Below, one piece after another: positions 54,101-63,416 of a stretch of 63,944 nt of DNA (positions are counted from its first letter, which is position 1; each line of letters starts with the position of its first letter). The translations under genes and the position numbers were made by a program. The notes beneath the pieces are model-generated. The model searched no databases. It was not told the DNA's origin and saw only the letters and a program-made list of their open reading frames with translations. The stretch comes from Treponema sp. (lineage in GTDB: Bacteria > Spirochaetota > Spirochaetia > Treponematales > Treponemataceae), in contig JAFUYH010000016.1 in NCBI GenBank assembly GCA_017470605.1, positions 1-63,944 on the forward strand, given 5' to 3'.

Positions 54101-57100
54101 GTTCATCGGCAGCAGGTTCAGATGTTCTTGCAGATGGAGAATATACATTTATCATAAAAGCCACAGATAAAGCAGAACGCAGCAGTTCTGAATCTTTCTC
54201 TGTGACTATAGATACAAAGCCACCTGTTGTAGATTCAATAGTAATTAAAGAAGAGCCGAATGTTAATGGCTGGTATAATTCCCTTGATCTTAATGTAGAA
54301 GTAAGTGCCAGTGATGCTACAAGCGGTATAAGCCTTGTTCAGTACAGCACAGACAAAACTTCATGGACTCCATTAAGCAAAGATTCAGCCAGCGGAAAAT
54401 ATACAGGACCTGTAAGTTTTGCTTCCAATGGAGAAAATACCCTTTACATTAAAGTTTCTGATATTGCAGGCAATAACACAGAAGATGATGATAATACAAA
54501 ACAGATAAATATTGATGCACAGGCTCCAGACCTTTCTGCTAAATATATTCAGGCAGGAAGCGGAAACATAGCAGAATTTGCCGGCAATGCTTATGTAAAT
54601 TCTTCAATAACAATATGGGGGCAGTATTCAGATTCCGTTAGCGGTGTAAATCCTCTTTCCTTAAATATTGGCGGAAGCACTGTTACAAAGGGCTTAAGCG
54701 TAACTTATTCTACAGAAGATTTACCGGCTTCTGCAGAAGAAGTTCTGGAAGATGACGGTTTTGCAGACTATTCTGCAATAAATGATAAAAAGACAATAAA
54801 GTCATGGAAGGCTGTTCTTACAAGTGAAGGATTTTCAAGCGGAAGTTTAAAGGTAAGCGGCAATGATTTTGCCGGTAATGCAGTTTCTGCCCAGCAGAGT
54901 ACAACCATCCATTTTGATACAATAGCTCCAGAAATAGAAGATACAATTTCTATAACAGACAATTCAGAAAATACATCTGCTTATAATACTGGAAATGATT
55001 CAACAGGTTATTTTGTAAATAATAGTGAAGGAAAGACCTTTACCATAAAAGGTATTTCTACAGATGAAACAGGCCTTGCTTCTACAGAATTAAAAATAGG
55101 CGGTAAGTCATATAGTAATAGCGGAAACGTAGGTTCCTGGAACTTTAATATTGATGACTTGAATTCTTATAGCGAATCGGTAACTGCTGTAATTACAGCC
55201 ATTGATCTTGCCGGTAATTCTGTTTCTAGGAATATAAAAATTAACTTTGATGTAAGTGGTCCATCTTCTTCAATGACCGCTGTAAGCGGAAGTGCTTATA
55301 GCGCAGGTATGTGGGGAACAAGTTCAACTCTTTCTGTAAGCGGTACAATTACAGATTCTGGAAGCGGTACTTCACGAATTTATTATAAGAAGTATACTTC
55401 CAGTCCAACAGATGAGCAGAAAAATGAATTTGCCGCTTCTTATAAAACATCAAACAACGGAATAATATATGCAGAAAGCTCTCCTTATAGCGGAAGCGTA
55501 ACAGGACTTTCAGAAGAAAAAAATTATCTGCTTTTTGTTGCAGAAGATAAGGTTGGTAATCCAACTTTAGATACTGCAGTTTATGAAGTTCAGATAGATA
55601 CTCAGTCTCCGGCCCTTGCTTCAACAAGCAGCGGAACAAAATTTTCAAATGGTAATTCCGATGTTATAGTGACAGGAACCTGTTCAGATTCTGGTTCCGG
55701 CATAAAAGAAGTAACTGTAAGTGTAACTATAGGTAGTTCAAAGAAAATAAGTTCTGCTTCTGTAGATTCTCAAAATGGCACATGGACTGCAACAATATCG
55801 GCAGATGATTTAAGCGGAATAGAAGATGGTAAAACATATAATATAGACGCAACTGCAAAAGATACTGCAGGTAATTCAACTGCACTGACCGTAGCAATTC
55901 TGCAGGGTGATAATAATGCTCCAGAGTCAGAACTTTCTGCCATTAAGCCTGCAGTTGCAAATGGCTCTGCATATTATGTAAGGCCGCAGGATGGACTTGA
56001 AATAAAAGGTACAACAGAAGATGACTATTCTACAACAGTATATACCTGGCTTAAACTGGTGCCGACTGATGAAAACGGTACAGAAACATCCAATGAGTCA
56101 GATATCGTAACAACTGATGAGGTAACAGGAACTTCTTGGACCATTACAATTCCTGCAGGTAAACTTGCTTCATCTTATAAAGGGGCAGACCTTTATATCT
56201 GTACAAAAGATTTGGCTGGAAATAAAAAAGAGGGAAATAAAACTACCCTTACTTTTGATACAGCAGCACCTGTATTCCAAAGGGCAACAAGCGGAGATTC
56301 TGTAACAAAAGTTGGAGACAGCCTGTATTGGGATTCAGATTTGGAAACTGTACTTGATGTATGGCAGAACAAGACCATGCTTTCTGTTCAGGGGGCATGG
56401 AAAGATTCTTGTGGAATAAGTAATGTATATTACAAGGTTACTACATCAGAAACTCATCCTGCATTTGCTGACTGTACATCAACATATTCCGTAAATAGCA
56501 AAGGAAACGGACTCTATACCTTTAATGCAACCATTAGTGGTTTTGAAAATGGTACGAATTACATATATATGTATGCAGAAGATTCTCTTGGAACCGTTAG
56601 TGCTACACCGGCAGTGCTTACAGTTAAAGTAGATACAGTCTCTCCTATAGGCAGTGAATATACTGATACTGGTGTAGAGCCAAATAAAACATATTCTTTC
56701 AGTGACATTTACCTTACAAATTCCAGTTCTGATATAATTCTTTATTTCTATGCAAGTGATGCTACAAGCGGAATCTCTGAGACTTCTCCTCTTGTAACTT
56801 TAGGCGGTAATCCGCTTTCTAACACTGAATCTGGTGCTGTTTATAATAAGGATACAGGCCTTGTTACTGTAACTATAAAAGCATCTGAACTTGAAGGTAA
56901 AAACGATTATTATCCTATTGTAGTTACAATAAGCGATAAGGCTGGTAATTCTACTCCTGTAACAATAGGCACTGCAAATATAGACACCGAGTCTCCTGAA
57001 GTAGAATTAGACAGTCCTGCAGATGCAGACTCATCTAAAGATGGAATTCAAGTAAACGGTATAATCACTCTTAAAGGAACTATATCTGATACATATCTGG

Positions 57101-60100
57101 ATGACTCGCCGTTTGACGGCCTTGTATATTCAACTGATATTTCAACTGATATTTCAACTTGGCCTTCTGTTACCATAACTGCAGATGTGTCAAATTCTTC
57201 TTCCAAGGATTTCTCTGCAAAAGTTGATACAACTAAATTTACTGATAAAACAACCTATTACTTCCGGGCAAAGGCAATAGATAAAGCTGGAAATACAGGT
57301 TACAGCCCTGTTCTGGAATTGAAAGTAAATCAGGATTCAGACAGACCTGTTGTTTCATTTACAGATATATCATTGCCTGCTTCTAATGAGAATGAAGCGA
57401 CTAAAGTAGATTTAAATCTTAATTCTAAAACACTTAGAGGCAATATAAGTGATGATGATGGCATCTCTAAATTAGAGGTTTCTATTGTAAAAGAGAATGA
57501 GTCAGATAGCTTTACTGAAATATCAGTAATAAACGGAGCCTGGTCAATACTAGTTTCTGATGGCACTTATAATGTAAAATTTAAGGTCACAGATTCTAAA
57601 GGCACAGTGTTTACTTCTCCAAAATATACGGATGAAACTAATACTATTACAAAAGACATTAACCTTTCCCTTATGATAGACAATGCCGCTCCTACAACAA
57701 GCGACATGAAGTATTCATATTCCGAAGGCAACTGGCTGGATTCTATTCCTACAGTGGGCGGGGCAAGAAATAACTTTGCCCTTAAACTAAAGGCATTTGA
57801 TGCAAATGGCATTGCCAGTGTAACTGCTACTTTAGGAGAAGAACATAAGGGAAGCTTAAATGCTGATGGTGAATGGGTAATAAGCGGAATTGATGTTTCT
57901 GAGCTTCAAAGTGCAACTCATACTCTTACACTTGTTGTTACCGATGGTGCCGGCAACAGCAAGAAAGATACGCTGGCACTTCCGGTAGATAATACCGCTC
58001 CGGAATTATCTATAACATCTCCTAAAGCGTCAGATACTTCCAGCGGAAGCGTCCTTGTTTATGGATCAATTACCGGGGCTAAGCAAAAAGGCCTTTATTA
58101 TGCCCTTTCTCCAAGTGGAAGTCAGAAGCCAGACGGCACGGCTGTTTCCAGCTGGCAGTCTGATACAGGAGCAGATAAGGAATGTTCTGGTGCAACTTTA
58201 GTTCCTGCTTATAGTGAGGGTATTGACTTTGGTATTAACTGGAGCATAAATTTTGACGGTAATACAGAATCATCAACAGGCGTTCATGCAAAATTAATGA
58301 ATGACTACCTTATAGAATACGGTATTACAACAAAGAATGCTCTTGAAGCAACAGATAATACTCAGTTTGAAACTGTAGTAAAACTGTATTTGTGGGTAAA
58401 GGCAGAAGATGAAGTAGGTAATGTTACAGAAAGTTCATTCCCAATTCTACTTGACCCTCAGGGAGACCGTCCTTCGGTTCAGATTAAATCTCCAGATTCT
58501 AATGGAGTTGTTTTGGGTAAAAAGGTAAGTATTTACGGAACCCATTCTGATACAAAAGGAACAATAAATGCAAATATTGGCGTAAAATCTGTATGGGTTC
58601 AGATTATTTCAGAAGCAAATGACAATATAAAAACAGATCTTAAGAATCGTCTTGAATGGTCAGAAAGTAATGAGATTTCGACCTTTACAATATCAAAGGA
58701 TGATTTGGATTACATGGCTGAAAACGGTTACAGCGTCTATAACATGAAGACTTATGACCCTGACGGTACAAATACTTCCTGGACTGCAAATTCTTCGTCT
58801 ATAGAAGACGGTTATTCAGCTTCTGACTATGCTGCGCTTGCAAATATTTCCGGAGCCACATGGAATCTGACTATTAATGCAAATAATGAACTGAATCCTA
58901 ATGCATCATCAGATGGAAAAAATCCTGTAGGAATCCGTGTTTATGCAAAAGACGGAGACGGTAAATTAAGTGCCGCCGCTCAAAGGCTTGTCTTCTTTGA
59001 TTCAGACACTCCTCAGATAGAAAATCTTCATCTTGTTCAATATGAAAGTGACGGCGAAACAATTAAATCTTCCCGTGCTTACAGTCAGGATATGTATATA
59101 ACTGGCAACTGGTATCTTACAGGAACCGCTACTGATGACGAAACTGTAACGTCTCTTGTAATCAAGAATAAGGATAATAATACAGAAGTTCTGACAACGA
59201 CAGGAACTTCAAACTCTTTGTCTTTTGACTGTCCGCTGAATGCCTCTGGCACTGTAGGAACCTTCTCTTATTCCATAACAGTAAAAGATAATGCAAATCA
59301 TTCTTATACAGAAGATGTAGTTATTCATTACGATAATAAAGCACCGGAACTTGCAGGTTCAGAAAATACAAACTACAATATAAGTAAAATTATTAAGCAG
59401 AGCAATGGCTATTATAAATTCGGTTCGCTTGCAAAAGAAGATGCTGTAGATTCAACTGCACAGTCCGGCTTTGCCTATACAGCTTTCTACTTCATGCGTT
59501 CATATCAAGGAAATTCTGGCGAAGTTACAAAACTCTATGATATTCTACAAAGTAACTCTCTTGTAAGTGAAAATCCTTCATCTTTACTTTTTGAAGACGG
59601 TCTTTACTGGTATGAAAAATCAGTAAGCCATGCTACTTCAGATACTTTGAACGTACTTACTCTTGATAATACAGAAGGAATTCACATAAACAGCCTTATA
59701 AAGACAGGTGGTGCATACTATCTGGTTACAGATATAAGTGGTTCTAAAGTAACCATAGACGGTTATCTTTCTGCTGATGCTAAGTTTACAACTGCTTATG
59801 TTGCAGTTGCAGGGGTAATTGATAATACAATTCCAGAAATAAACCGCGATGATGGCGACGGAATGACAGAATCTGTTACCAAAACAGGAACTTCATGGAT
59901 ATGGGAAGCCAGTGTAAATTCCAAGAATATTTCTGATGGTCCTGTAACTCTTGTTTATGTAGTCTTTGATAAGGCAGGGAACTGCATAAAACAGGAAGTT
60001 AATGGCATAATAAGCAATAATCCTCCTCGTCTTGCAGGCTTCTCTATTTATACAGACTACAATGCAGATGGAAATGTGGATTCTGACCAAGATGGCAAGT

Positions 60101-63100
60101 ATACAGAATATATTTCATCAACTTATGGTAAAGATTCAGTTACAGGAACAAGCGGCGGAAAGTCTATTTATGACCCGGATGCTGAATCTGTTAATTTAAG
60201 CAAGAATAATCCTCTTAAGAATTCTATTACTGCAGGCAGTTCAGACGGGCCTGTAATGACGCTTCGTGGAAAAACCGTAATTAAGGCAGAAATTGTGGGT
60301 GGTAACGGCAATGTTTATTATGATTATTCATTTGCAGAAAAGTCAGGAAGTAATAATACTGCACTTTTTGAAGGTACTACAGATTACACTGCTCAGGATG
60401 CAGAAATAAATATTCAGCTGGGAGATTTAATCGGTCTGGATACTGATTCTGCTCCATTTAAATTTACTTTCCGCGATTCTGTAGAAGGCAGAAGTTCTGT
60501 TACAGATGAAGACTTTATAAATCAGATGTCTTCATATCTTACGGTTTATATGGGTATAGCAGCAAATTCTGCTAATGAACCAACCGTAAAGATTAATCCG
60601 TTCTATTGGAATGGTATTAACGATAATTCTGTTTACGATTCAAATGGACATATAGAGCTGGAGGCAGACTGGAAGAAGTCTTCCGGATATGACAGTAGCA
60701 CTTCTGGCGAATATGATGCCGACCCTAAAGTTTCCGGTCAGATAGTGGTTACAGGTTCTGCTCATGATGACAATTTGATTGGCAGTCTAAAAGCCAGTTT
60801 GTTTGGCACTGAAATTGAACTGGCAGAATTTAACCACACTTCTGGTAGTCTAGAGGTACTGGAAGCTGTAAAATCTGTCAATTATGCAGATAATGGTTAT
60901 TGGTTTGAAATAAAAGAAGGCTCTGAAAATTTTAATGAAAAAGGTCATGATGTAGAATGGACTCTATATATTAATACAGAAAAAGTAGGTGTAGCCGCCC
61001 TTGATGCCGAACTCACAGTAACTGCTACAAATATTGGAATCCCGTCTTGTTCAACAGATGGTGGAAACCTTGTAAGTATAGACGGTTCAACAAAGTATAC
61101 TGCTGGAACTTATAGCGGCGGTTCGTCTAATACTCCGGGTACAACCCAGACTGGTACGGCAGAAGGCGATGAGCCAAGAACCGCTTACTACCGCATGGAT
61201 ATTGTTCCTTACATTACCGGGGTAACAACAAGCCTTAGCTATGCCAATAGCGACAATCCTAGCGTTTACAACCGTACCGCTCTGGGGCACTACCCTGTTT
61301 ATATGACATTTGAAGGTGGTACTGATGCTAATAAAACTAAAAAAAACTACAGTAATGCAATTTATGAAACTGTAACTGTAACTGGCTATAACCTTGCAGC
61401 AGGAGCTACCGTAACTTTTGAAAAAGGTACAGAAAGTAATACAGCAACGCTTTCCGCTTCTGACTCTGGCTATACATTTAAAGTTCCAAACGGTGCAAAA
61501 TCTGGAGATGTTACATTTGCTGTTAATGGAGTTTCATCATTAAATAACAAGAACAATAATGATTCTAATGGAAGTTCTGGAAAAACGACAAGCAGCATAA
61601 CTGGTGATGCAGATATTTACCAGTATTATTATAACCGCCTTCCTAACGGCGAAAACAATAATATTCTTACAGATGACCTTGTTCTTGATGTCTGGGATTT
61701 GAACCGCAGGGCTGCCGTTCCTAAAGATAATTCTGCAAAAGATATTATGATGAAAATTAATCCTTCCAGCAGAATGCTAGGCTTTGCTTTCTGTGATGGG
61801 TCTTTAAGATGGAGCATGGCAAATGGTGTTGATACATCATATAGTTCATGGGCTAAAACTCAAGATTTTATTCAGTGTACAGGCTTTACTATTGATCCAA
61901 ACGGTCTTTCTTATGGAACCTGTGCAGGTGGAGAAAGTGATTCAAGCTATGCAGATACCTTTAATTTCTATGTAAGTAAATGGGGTAGCGATACTGGAAA
62001 TAACACCTATGATGATGCATCAACAGGGTTAAAAATAGGGTCTACTGTTGTTGATGACTGGGCAAATTTAACAAAAAACAGATTCCAGAGTCCTTCTATT
62101 GCAAGTAACGGTACTTATGCCTTCCTTTCTTATTTTGACCTGTTTACTGGAGAAATACGTTTCCAGGGAGGAAAAACTATTCCTGACTCAAAAGATTCTA
62201 TTGGAACTTTAAAAGATAGTTTTACTGGTGGAAAATATTCTGTTCTAAAAACTCTTGATCAAGAACATTCGCTTCTTCAGGTTGTTGCCAGCAATGATGG
62301 AGTTCCAGACCCGATAGATTCTTCTAAAGAAGCTTACTCTGGAGACTATGTATCAATCGGGCTTACATCAGATAATTACGTTGTAATGGTTTGGTATGAT
62401 GCAATACACAATAATCTTATGTATTCATACATTCAGGCTCCAGACAGCACGGAAACTGGTGTAAACAGAACAAACTGGTCTGCTCCAGAAACTCTTTTAA
62501 GTGGTGCCGGTAAATACTGTCAGCTTGCAGTAGATTCAGAAAACCACATTCACATTGCCTGCTTTGACAGCCAGAATGGAGACTTAAAGTATGTATATCT
62601 TTCAGACAAGACGGCTTCATCTATAAAAACGTGTACAGTAGATTCTTATCAGACTGTAGGAAAAGAGCTTACAATTGATGTTGCAAAAGTAGGTGACTAC
62701 CAGATTCCACATATCGGTTATTATGGTACAACACCTAAAAAGCCGCGCTATGCTTATCTTGCAGACCCTGAAAAATTCTATGGTGGAACTGCCTTAAACG
62801 GTGTTGAAAATGACCTTTACACAGGTGTCTGGGAATGTTCAATTGTACCTACAATAAAGGTTTCTGGCGGAACTGCCGATTCAAATGGTAATGCTGCAAT
62901 TACGGCAGATGAAAAACGCCGAATAAATGTTGGTGTCTGGAAATCTTCAGATGGCAGTCTGGCATATTCTACAGGTGACGGTACTGTTACTGGTGCAAAC
63001 AAATATACACAGTCTTATGCTAAAGGTGGCGAAGGTAAATGTTACGGTAACGGTTCAAATAATGCCGTTCTGGCCTATGGTGTAAAATACAGTAATACTT

Positions 63101-63132
63101 CTGATTACGTAGAAACCGCACAAATGCGATAG
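51145..63132 (+). CDS. Giant surface lipoprotein with about 23 Ig-like repeats (second paralogue)
   Basis: About 3995 residues from the ATG at 51145, which has GAGGTGG upstream; the gap after the first giant gene is only 13 bp, so both are made from one transcript of about 24.5 kb. The signal ends IIASC, a canonical lipobox, followed by DIGLGSSVDTETP. It carries 23 D-x-x-P domain boundaries in the same order as the first paralogue and the same C-terminal region, ending ETAQMR. Identity varies along the length, from roughly half in many Ig domains to nearly total in the segment at 57013-57351. Tandem duplication of a whole gene is the simplest origin. No partner secretion genes are adjacent. 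Confidence 0.85.
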   Translation: MKELKNNISKIFVLFSLVVFIIASCDIGLGSSVDTETPVLSITSPESASIIRGSFAINGEWSDDGEIAGVTCILTNVDKKTSQYKLNAEVVKEKTGVGTWSAVIESGSVPDGTYEASVTIEDKAGHSTNSVRQLVIDNTAPVVILKRPSSAKGESQDEIDGYGQVFTLKGLAADDNGVGLIEVNIYKDEALTQLVKTVSKKNVPKTISLDIAQFVEGEENAYSEIYGSTNRNEGAQTRYCQIIAYDGAQAYPQDGSEQTEEDLKGNASTTYYLYENISSSVLSDYKIDELYAMKNGSYTAGTNARSVLSTLDENEVEVGIFTLNPANNPTYSVSGYSESMSVNNGGMLVVNVKPGLDSYLIEEKSLSLALQQYDSNGNLSSTKITPGNITIEKSGTVYTISVKISKDDGLTIGKSYLLTVEGYDEKGNSLVPEADEYKFRLNSKGEKPKLKIKNPESSATVELNDSNENITVKGTVYFSSDTCDGGSIIIKNADGSLSWNAGTFMDVKDSSGNLITQYTDSIQEWEITLNLKKNSSAQKDSNGNLYLPDGNHTLTVYAFTGTDFSDSEFITSSDINLKIDTQIPSTPTLSSINGIAYSQDKWYTGKNVKVVLNASDAARSGYASGLLASEYKFEGSENWVILEAASSGYINGIQEGKNTLSFKSEDAVGNSSNVSTLYTIYIDNVKPDVKEVFLGDDSEWHTLKSGSVNNIDLNYKTELKFEVEEANVLSDINVSLNGTALAGSFTQNEDLTKWLWKSNGSAVFTENEENPLVITAKDAAGNTVSVTYKVLLDTKGPDIEITLPVRDLKGEESLNNQNAASLNLRAGISDAAGKVKEKGTKYLLTKNPFENEAAIKDSAENDASDSESSLWNVSPSAGSVSVPVVAEEGKWYLYIYSIDEAGNSNTATRWFWYDNAKPDLSFSQKPDKTIYNADTLSAGAGTITFAGTASDTNGIEKVEFSKDGGTTWETLATGENGEWQKTVNYGSSAAGSDVLADGEYTFIIKATDKAERSSSESFSVTIDTKPPVVDSIVIKEEPNVNGWYNSLDLNVEVSASDATSGISLVQYSTDKTSWTPLSKDSASGKYTGPVSFASNGENTLYIKVSDIAGNNTEDDDNTKQINIDAQAPDLSAKYIQAGSGNIAEFAGNAYVNSSITIWGQYSDSVSGVNPLSLNIGGSTVTKGLSVTYSTEDLPASAEEVLEDDGFADYSAINDKKTIKSWKAVLTSEGFSSGSLKVSGNDFAGNAVSAQQSTTIHFDTIAPEIEDTISITDNSENTSAYNTGNDSTGYFVNNSEGKTFTIKGISTDETGLASTELKIGGKSYSNSGNVGSWNFNIDDLNSYSESVTAVITAIDLAGNSVSRNIKINFDVSGPSSSMTAVSGSAYSAGMWGTSSTLSVSGTITDSGSGTSRIYYKKYTSSPTDEQKNEFAASYKTSNNGIIYAESSPYSGSVTGLSEEKNYLLFVAEDKVGNPTLDTAVYEVQIDTQSPALASTSSGTKFSNGNSDVIVTGTCSDSGSGIKEVTVSVTIGSSKKISSASVDSQNGTWTATISADDLSGIEDGKTYNIDATAKDTAGNSTALTVAILQGDNNAPESELSAIKPAVANGSAYYVRPQDGLEIKGTTEDDYSTTVYTWLKLVPTDENGTETSNESDIVTTDEVTGTSWTITIPAGKLASSYKGADLYICTKDLAGNKKEGNKTTLTFDTAAPVFQRATSGDSVTKVGDSLYWDSDLETVLDVWQNKTMLSVQGAWKDSCGISNVYYKVTTSETHPAFADCTSTYSVNSKGNGLYTFNATISGFENGTNYIYMYAEDSLGTVSATPAVLTVKVDTVSPIGSEYTDTGVEPNKTYSFSDIYLTNSSSDIILYFYASDATSGISETSPLVTLGGNPLSNTESGAVYNKDTGLVTVTIKASELEGKNDYYPIVVTISDKAGNSTPVTIGTANIDTESPEVELDSPADADSSKDGIQVNGIITLKGTISDTYLDDSPFDGLVYSTDISTDISTWPSVTITADVSNSSSKDFSAKVDTTKFTDKTTYYFRAKAIDKAGNTGYSPVLELKVNQDSDRPVVSFTDISLPASNENEATKVDLNLNSKTLRGNISDDDGISKLEVSIVKENESDSFTEISVINGAWSILVSDGTYNVKFKVTDSKGTVFTSPKYTDETNTITKDINLSLMIDNAAPTTSDMKYSYSEGNWLDSIPTVGGARNNFALKLKAFDANGIASVTATLGEEHKGSLNADGEWVISGIDVSELQSATHTLTLVVTDGAGNSKKDTLALPVDNTAPELSITSPKASDTSSGSVLVYGSITGAKQKGLYYALSPSGSQKPDGTAVSSWQSDTGADKECSGATLVPAYSEGIDFGINWSINFDGNTESSTGVHAKLMNDYLIEYGITTKNALEATDNTQFETVVKLYLWVKAEDEVGNVTESSFPILLDPQGDRPSVQIKSPDSNGVVLGKKVSIYGTHSDTKGTINANIGVKSVWVQIISEANDNIKTDLKNRLEWSESNEISTFTISKDDLDYMAENGYSVYNMKTYDPDGTNTSWTANSSSIEDGYSASDYAALANISGATWNLTINANNELNPNASSDGKNPVGIRVYAKDGDGKLSAAAQRLVFFDSDTPQIENLHLVQYESDGETIKSSRAYSQDMYITGNWYLTGTATDDETVTSLVIKNKDNNTEVLTTTGTSNSLSFDCPLNASGTVGTFSYSITVKDNANHSYTEDVVIHYDNKAPELAGSENTNYNISKIIKQSNGYYKFGSLAKEDAVDSTAQSGFAYTAFYFMRSYQGNSGEVTKLYDILQSNSLVSENPSSLLFEDGLYWYEKSVSHATSDTLNVLTLDNTEGIHINSLIKTGGAYYLVTDISGSKVTIDGYLSADAKFTTAYVAVAGVIDNTIPEINRDDGDGMTESVTKTGTSWIWEASVNSKNISDGPVTLVYVVFDKAGNCIKQEVNGIISNNPPRLAGFSIYTDYNADGNVDSDQDGKYTEYISSTYGKDSVTGTSGGKSIYDPDAESVNLSKNNPLKNSITAGSSDGPVMTLRGKTVIKAEIVGGNGNVYYDYSFAEKSGSNNTALFEGTTDYTAQDAEINIQLGDLIGLDTDSAPFKFTFRDSVEGRSSVTDEDFINQMSSYLTVYMGIAANSANEPTVKINPFYWNGINDNSVYDSNGHIELEADWKKSSGYDSSTSGEYDADPKVSGQIVVTGSAHDDNLIGSLKASLFGTEIELAEFNHTSGSLEVLEAVKSVNYADNGYWFEIKEGSENFNEKGHDVEWTLYINTEKVGVAALDAELTVTATNIGIPSCSTDGGNLVSIDGSTKYTAGTYSGGSSNTPGTTQTGTAEGDEPRTAYYRMDIVPYITGVTTSLSYANSDNPSVYNRTALGHYPVYMTFEGGTDANKTKKNYSNAIYETVTVTGYNLAAGATVTFEKGTESNTATLSASDSGYTFKVPNGAKSGDVTFAVNGVSSLNNKNNNDSNGSSGKTTSSITGDADIYQYYYNRLPNGENNNILTDDLVLDVWDLNRRAAVPKDNSAKDIMMKINPSSRMLGFAFCDGSLRWSMANGVDTSYSSWAKTQDFIQCTGFTIDPNGLSYGTCAGGESDSSYADTFNFYVSKWGSDTGNNTYDDASTGLKIGSTVVDDWANLTKNRFQSPSIASNGTYAFLSYFDLFTGEIRFQGGKTIPDSKDSIGTLKDSFTGGKYSVLKTLDQEHSLLQVVASNDGVPDPIDSSKEAYSGDYVSIGLTSDNYVVMVWYDAIHNNLMYSYIQAPDSTETGVNRTNWSAPETLLSGAGKYCQLAVDSENHIHIACFDSQNGDLKYVYLSDKTASSIKTCTVDSYQTVGKELTIDVAKVGDYQIPHIGYYGTTPKKPRYAYLADPEKFYGGTALNGVENDLYTGVWECSIVPTIKVSGGTADSNGNAAITADEKRRINVGVWKSSDGSLAYSTGDGTVTGANKYTQSYAKGGEGKCYGNGSNNAVLAYGVKYSNTSDYVETAQMR
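57013..57351 (+). repeat. 339-bp segment about 97% identical to 44736-45074 (copy 2)
   Basis: This is the counterpart of copy 1 in the second giant gene, at the same domain position. Most of the nine differences change Asn to Asp or Lys. Identity falls sharply right after GATTCAGACAGACCTGTT. Confidence 0.9.
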
Positions 63133-63144
63133 TGCCTGTACCTG

Positions 63145-63190
63145 AAAAAAAACATAATGCGGTGGTTAAGTTTTTCTAAACCACCGCATT
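63145..63190 (-). terminator. Terminator of the Rpn-like gene region
   Basis: On the minus strand AATGCGGTGGTT and AACCACCGCATT form a 12-bp stem followed within a few bases by eight T. On the plus strand the same stem could slow transcripts from the giant genes but lacks a T run. Confidence 0.75.
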
Positions 63191-63201
63191 GCCTTGTTGT
63201 T

Positions 63202-63414
63202 TTATGCAGTCTGTTCCTTTATCAGAGCGTTCACCTCTTCAACAGGCATCCCCAGAGACTTTGCAATTACTTCTACCGATACGCCATTTGCATGCAAATT
63301 TTTTGCGGCTTCATTTTTTACACTCTGGCTTCCATCGGCCTTGCCTTCTTCGTAGCGGTTCCTTATAAACAATTCTTCGTCAAATTCCGTTAAACTCACT
63401 GCTATTACCTTTGC
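63202..63414 (-). pseudogene. Truncated 3' duplicate of the Rpn-family gene
   Basis: The reading frame directly after the stop of the Rpn-like gene repeats its last part: AKVIAVSLTEFDEELFIRNR, then EEGKADG and a C-terminal helix NGVSVEVIAKSLGMPVEEVN. It lacks all of the nuclease domain. A GTG at 63399 could start a 65-residue peptide, but there is no good ribosome-binding site. DNA of the two copies differs by small indels and substitutions, so the duplication is not brand new. Confidence 0.75.
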
Positions 63415-63416
63415 CC

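Noticed and set aside
42582..62620. Many minus-strand ORFs of 60-105 codons inside the giant genes
   Set aside because: All are antisense shadows of the long repeat genes, rich in Ser, Cys and Tyr from mirrored codons, and none has a ribosome-binding site.
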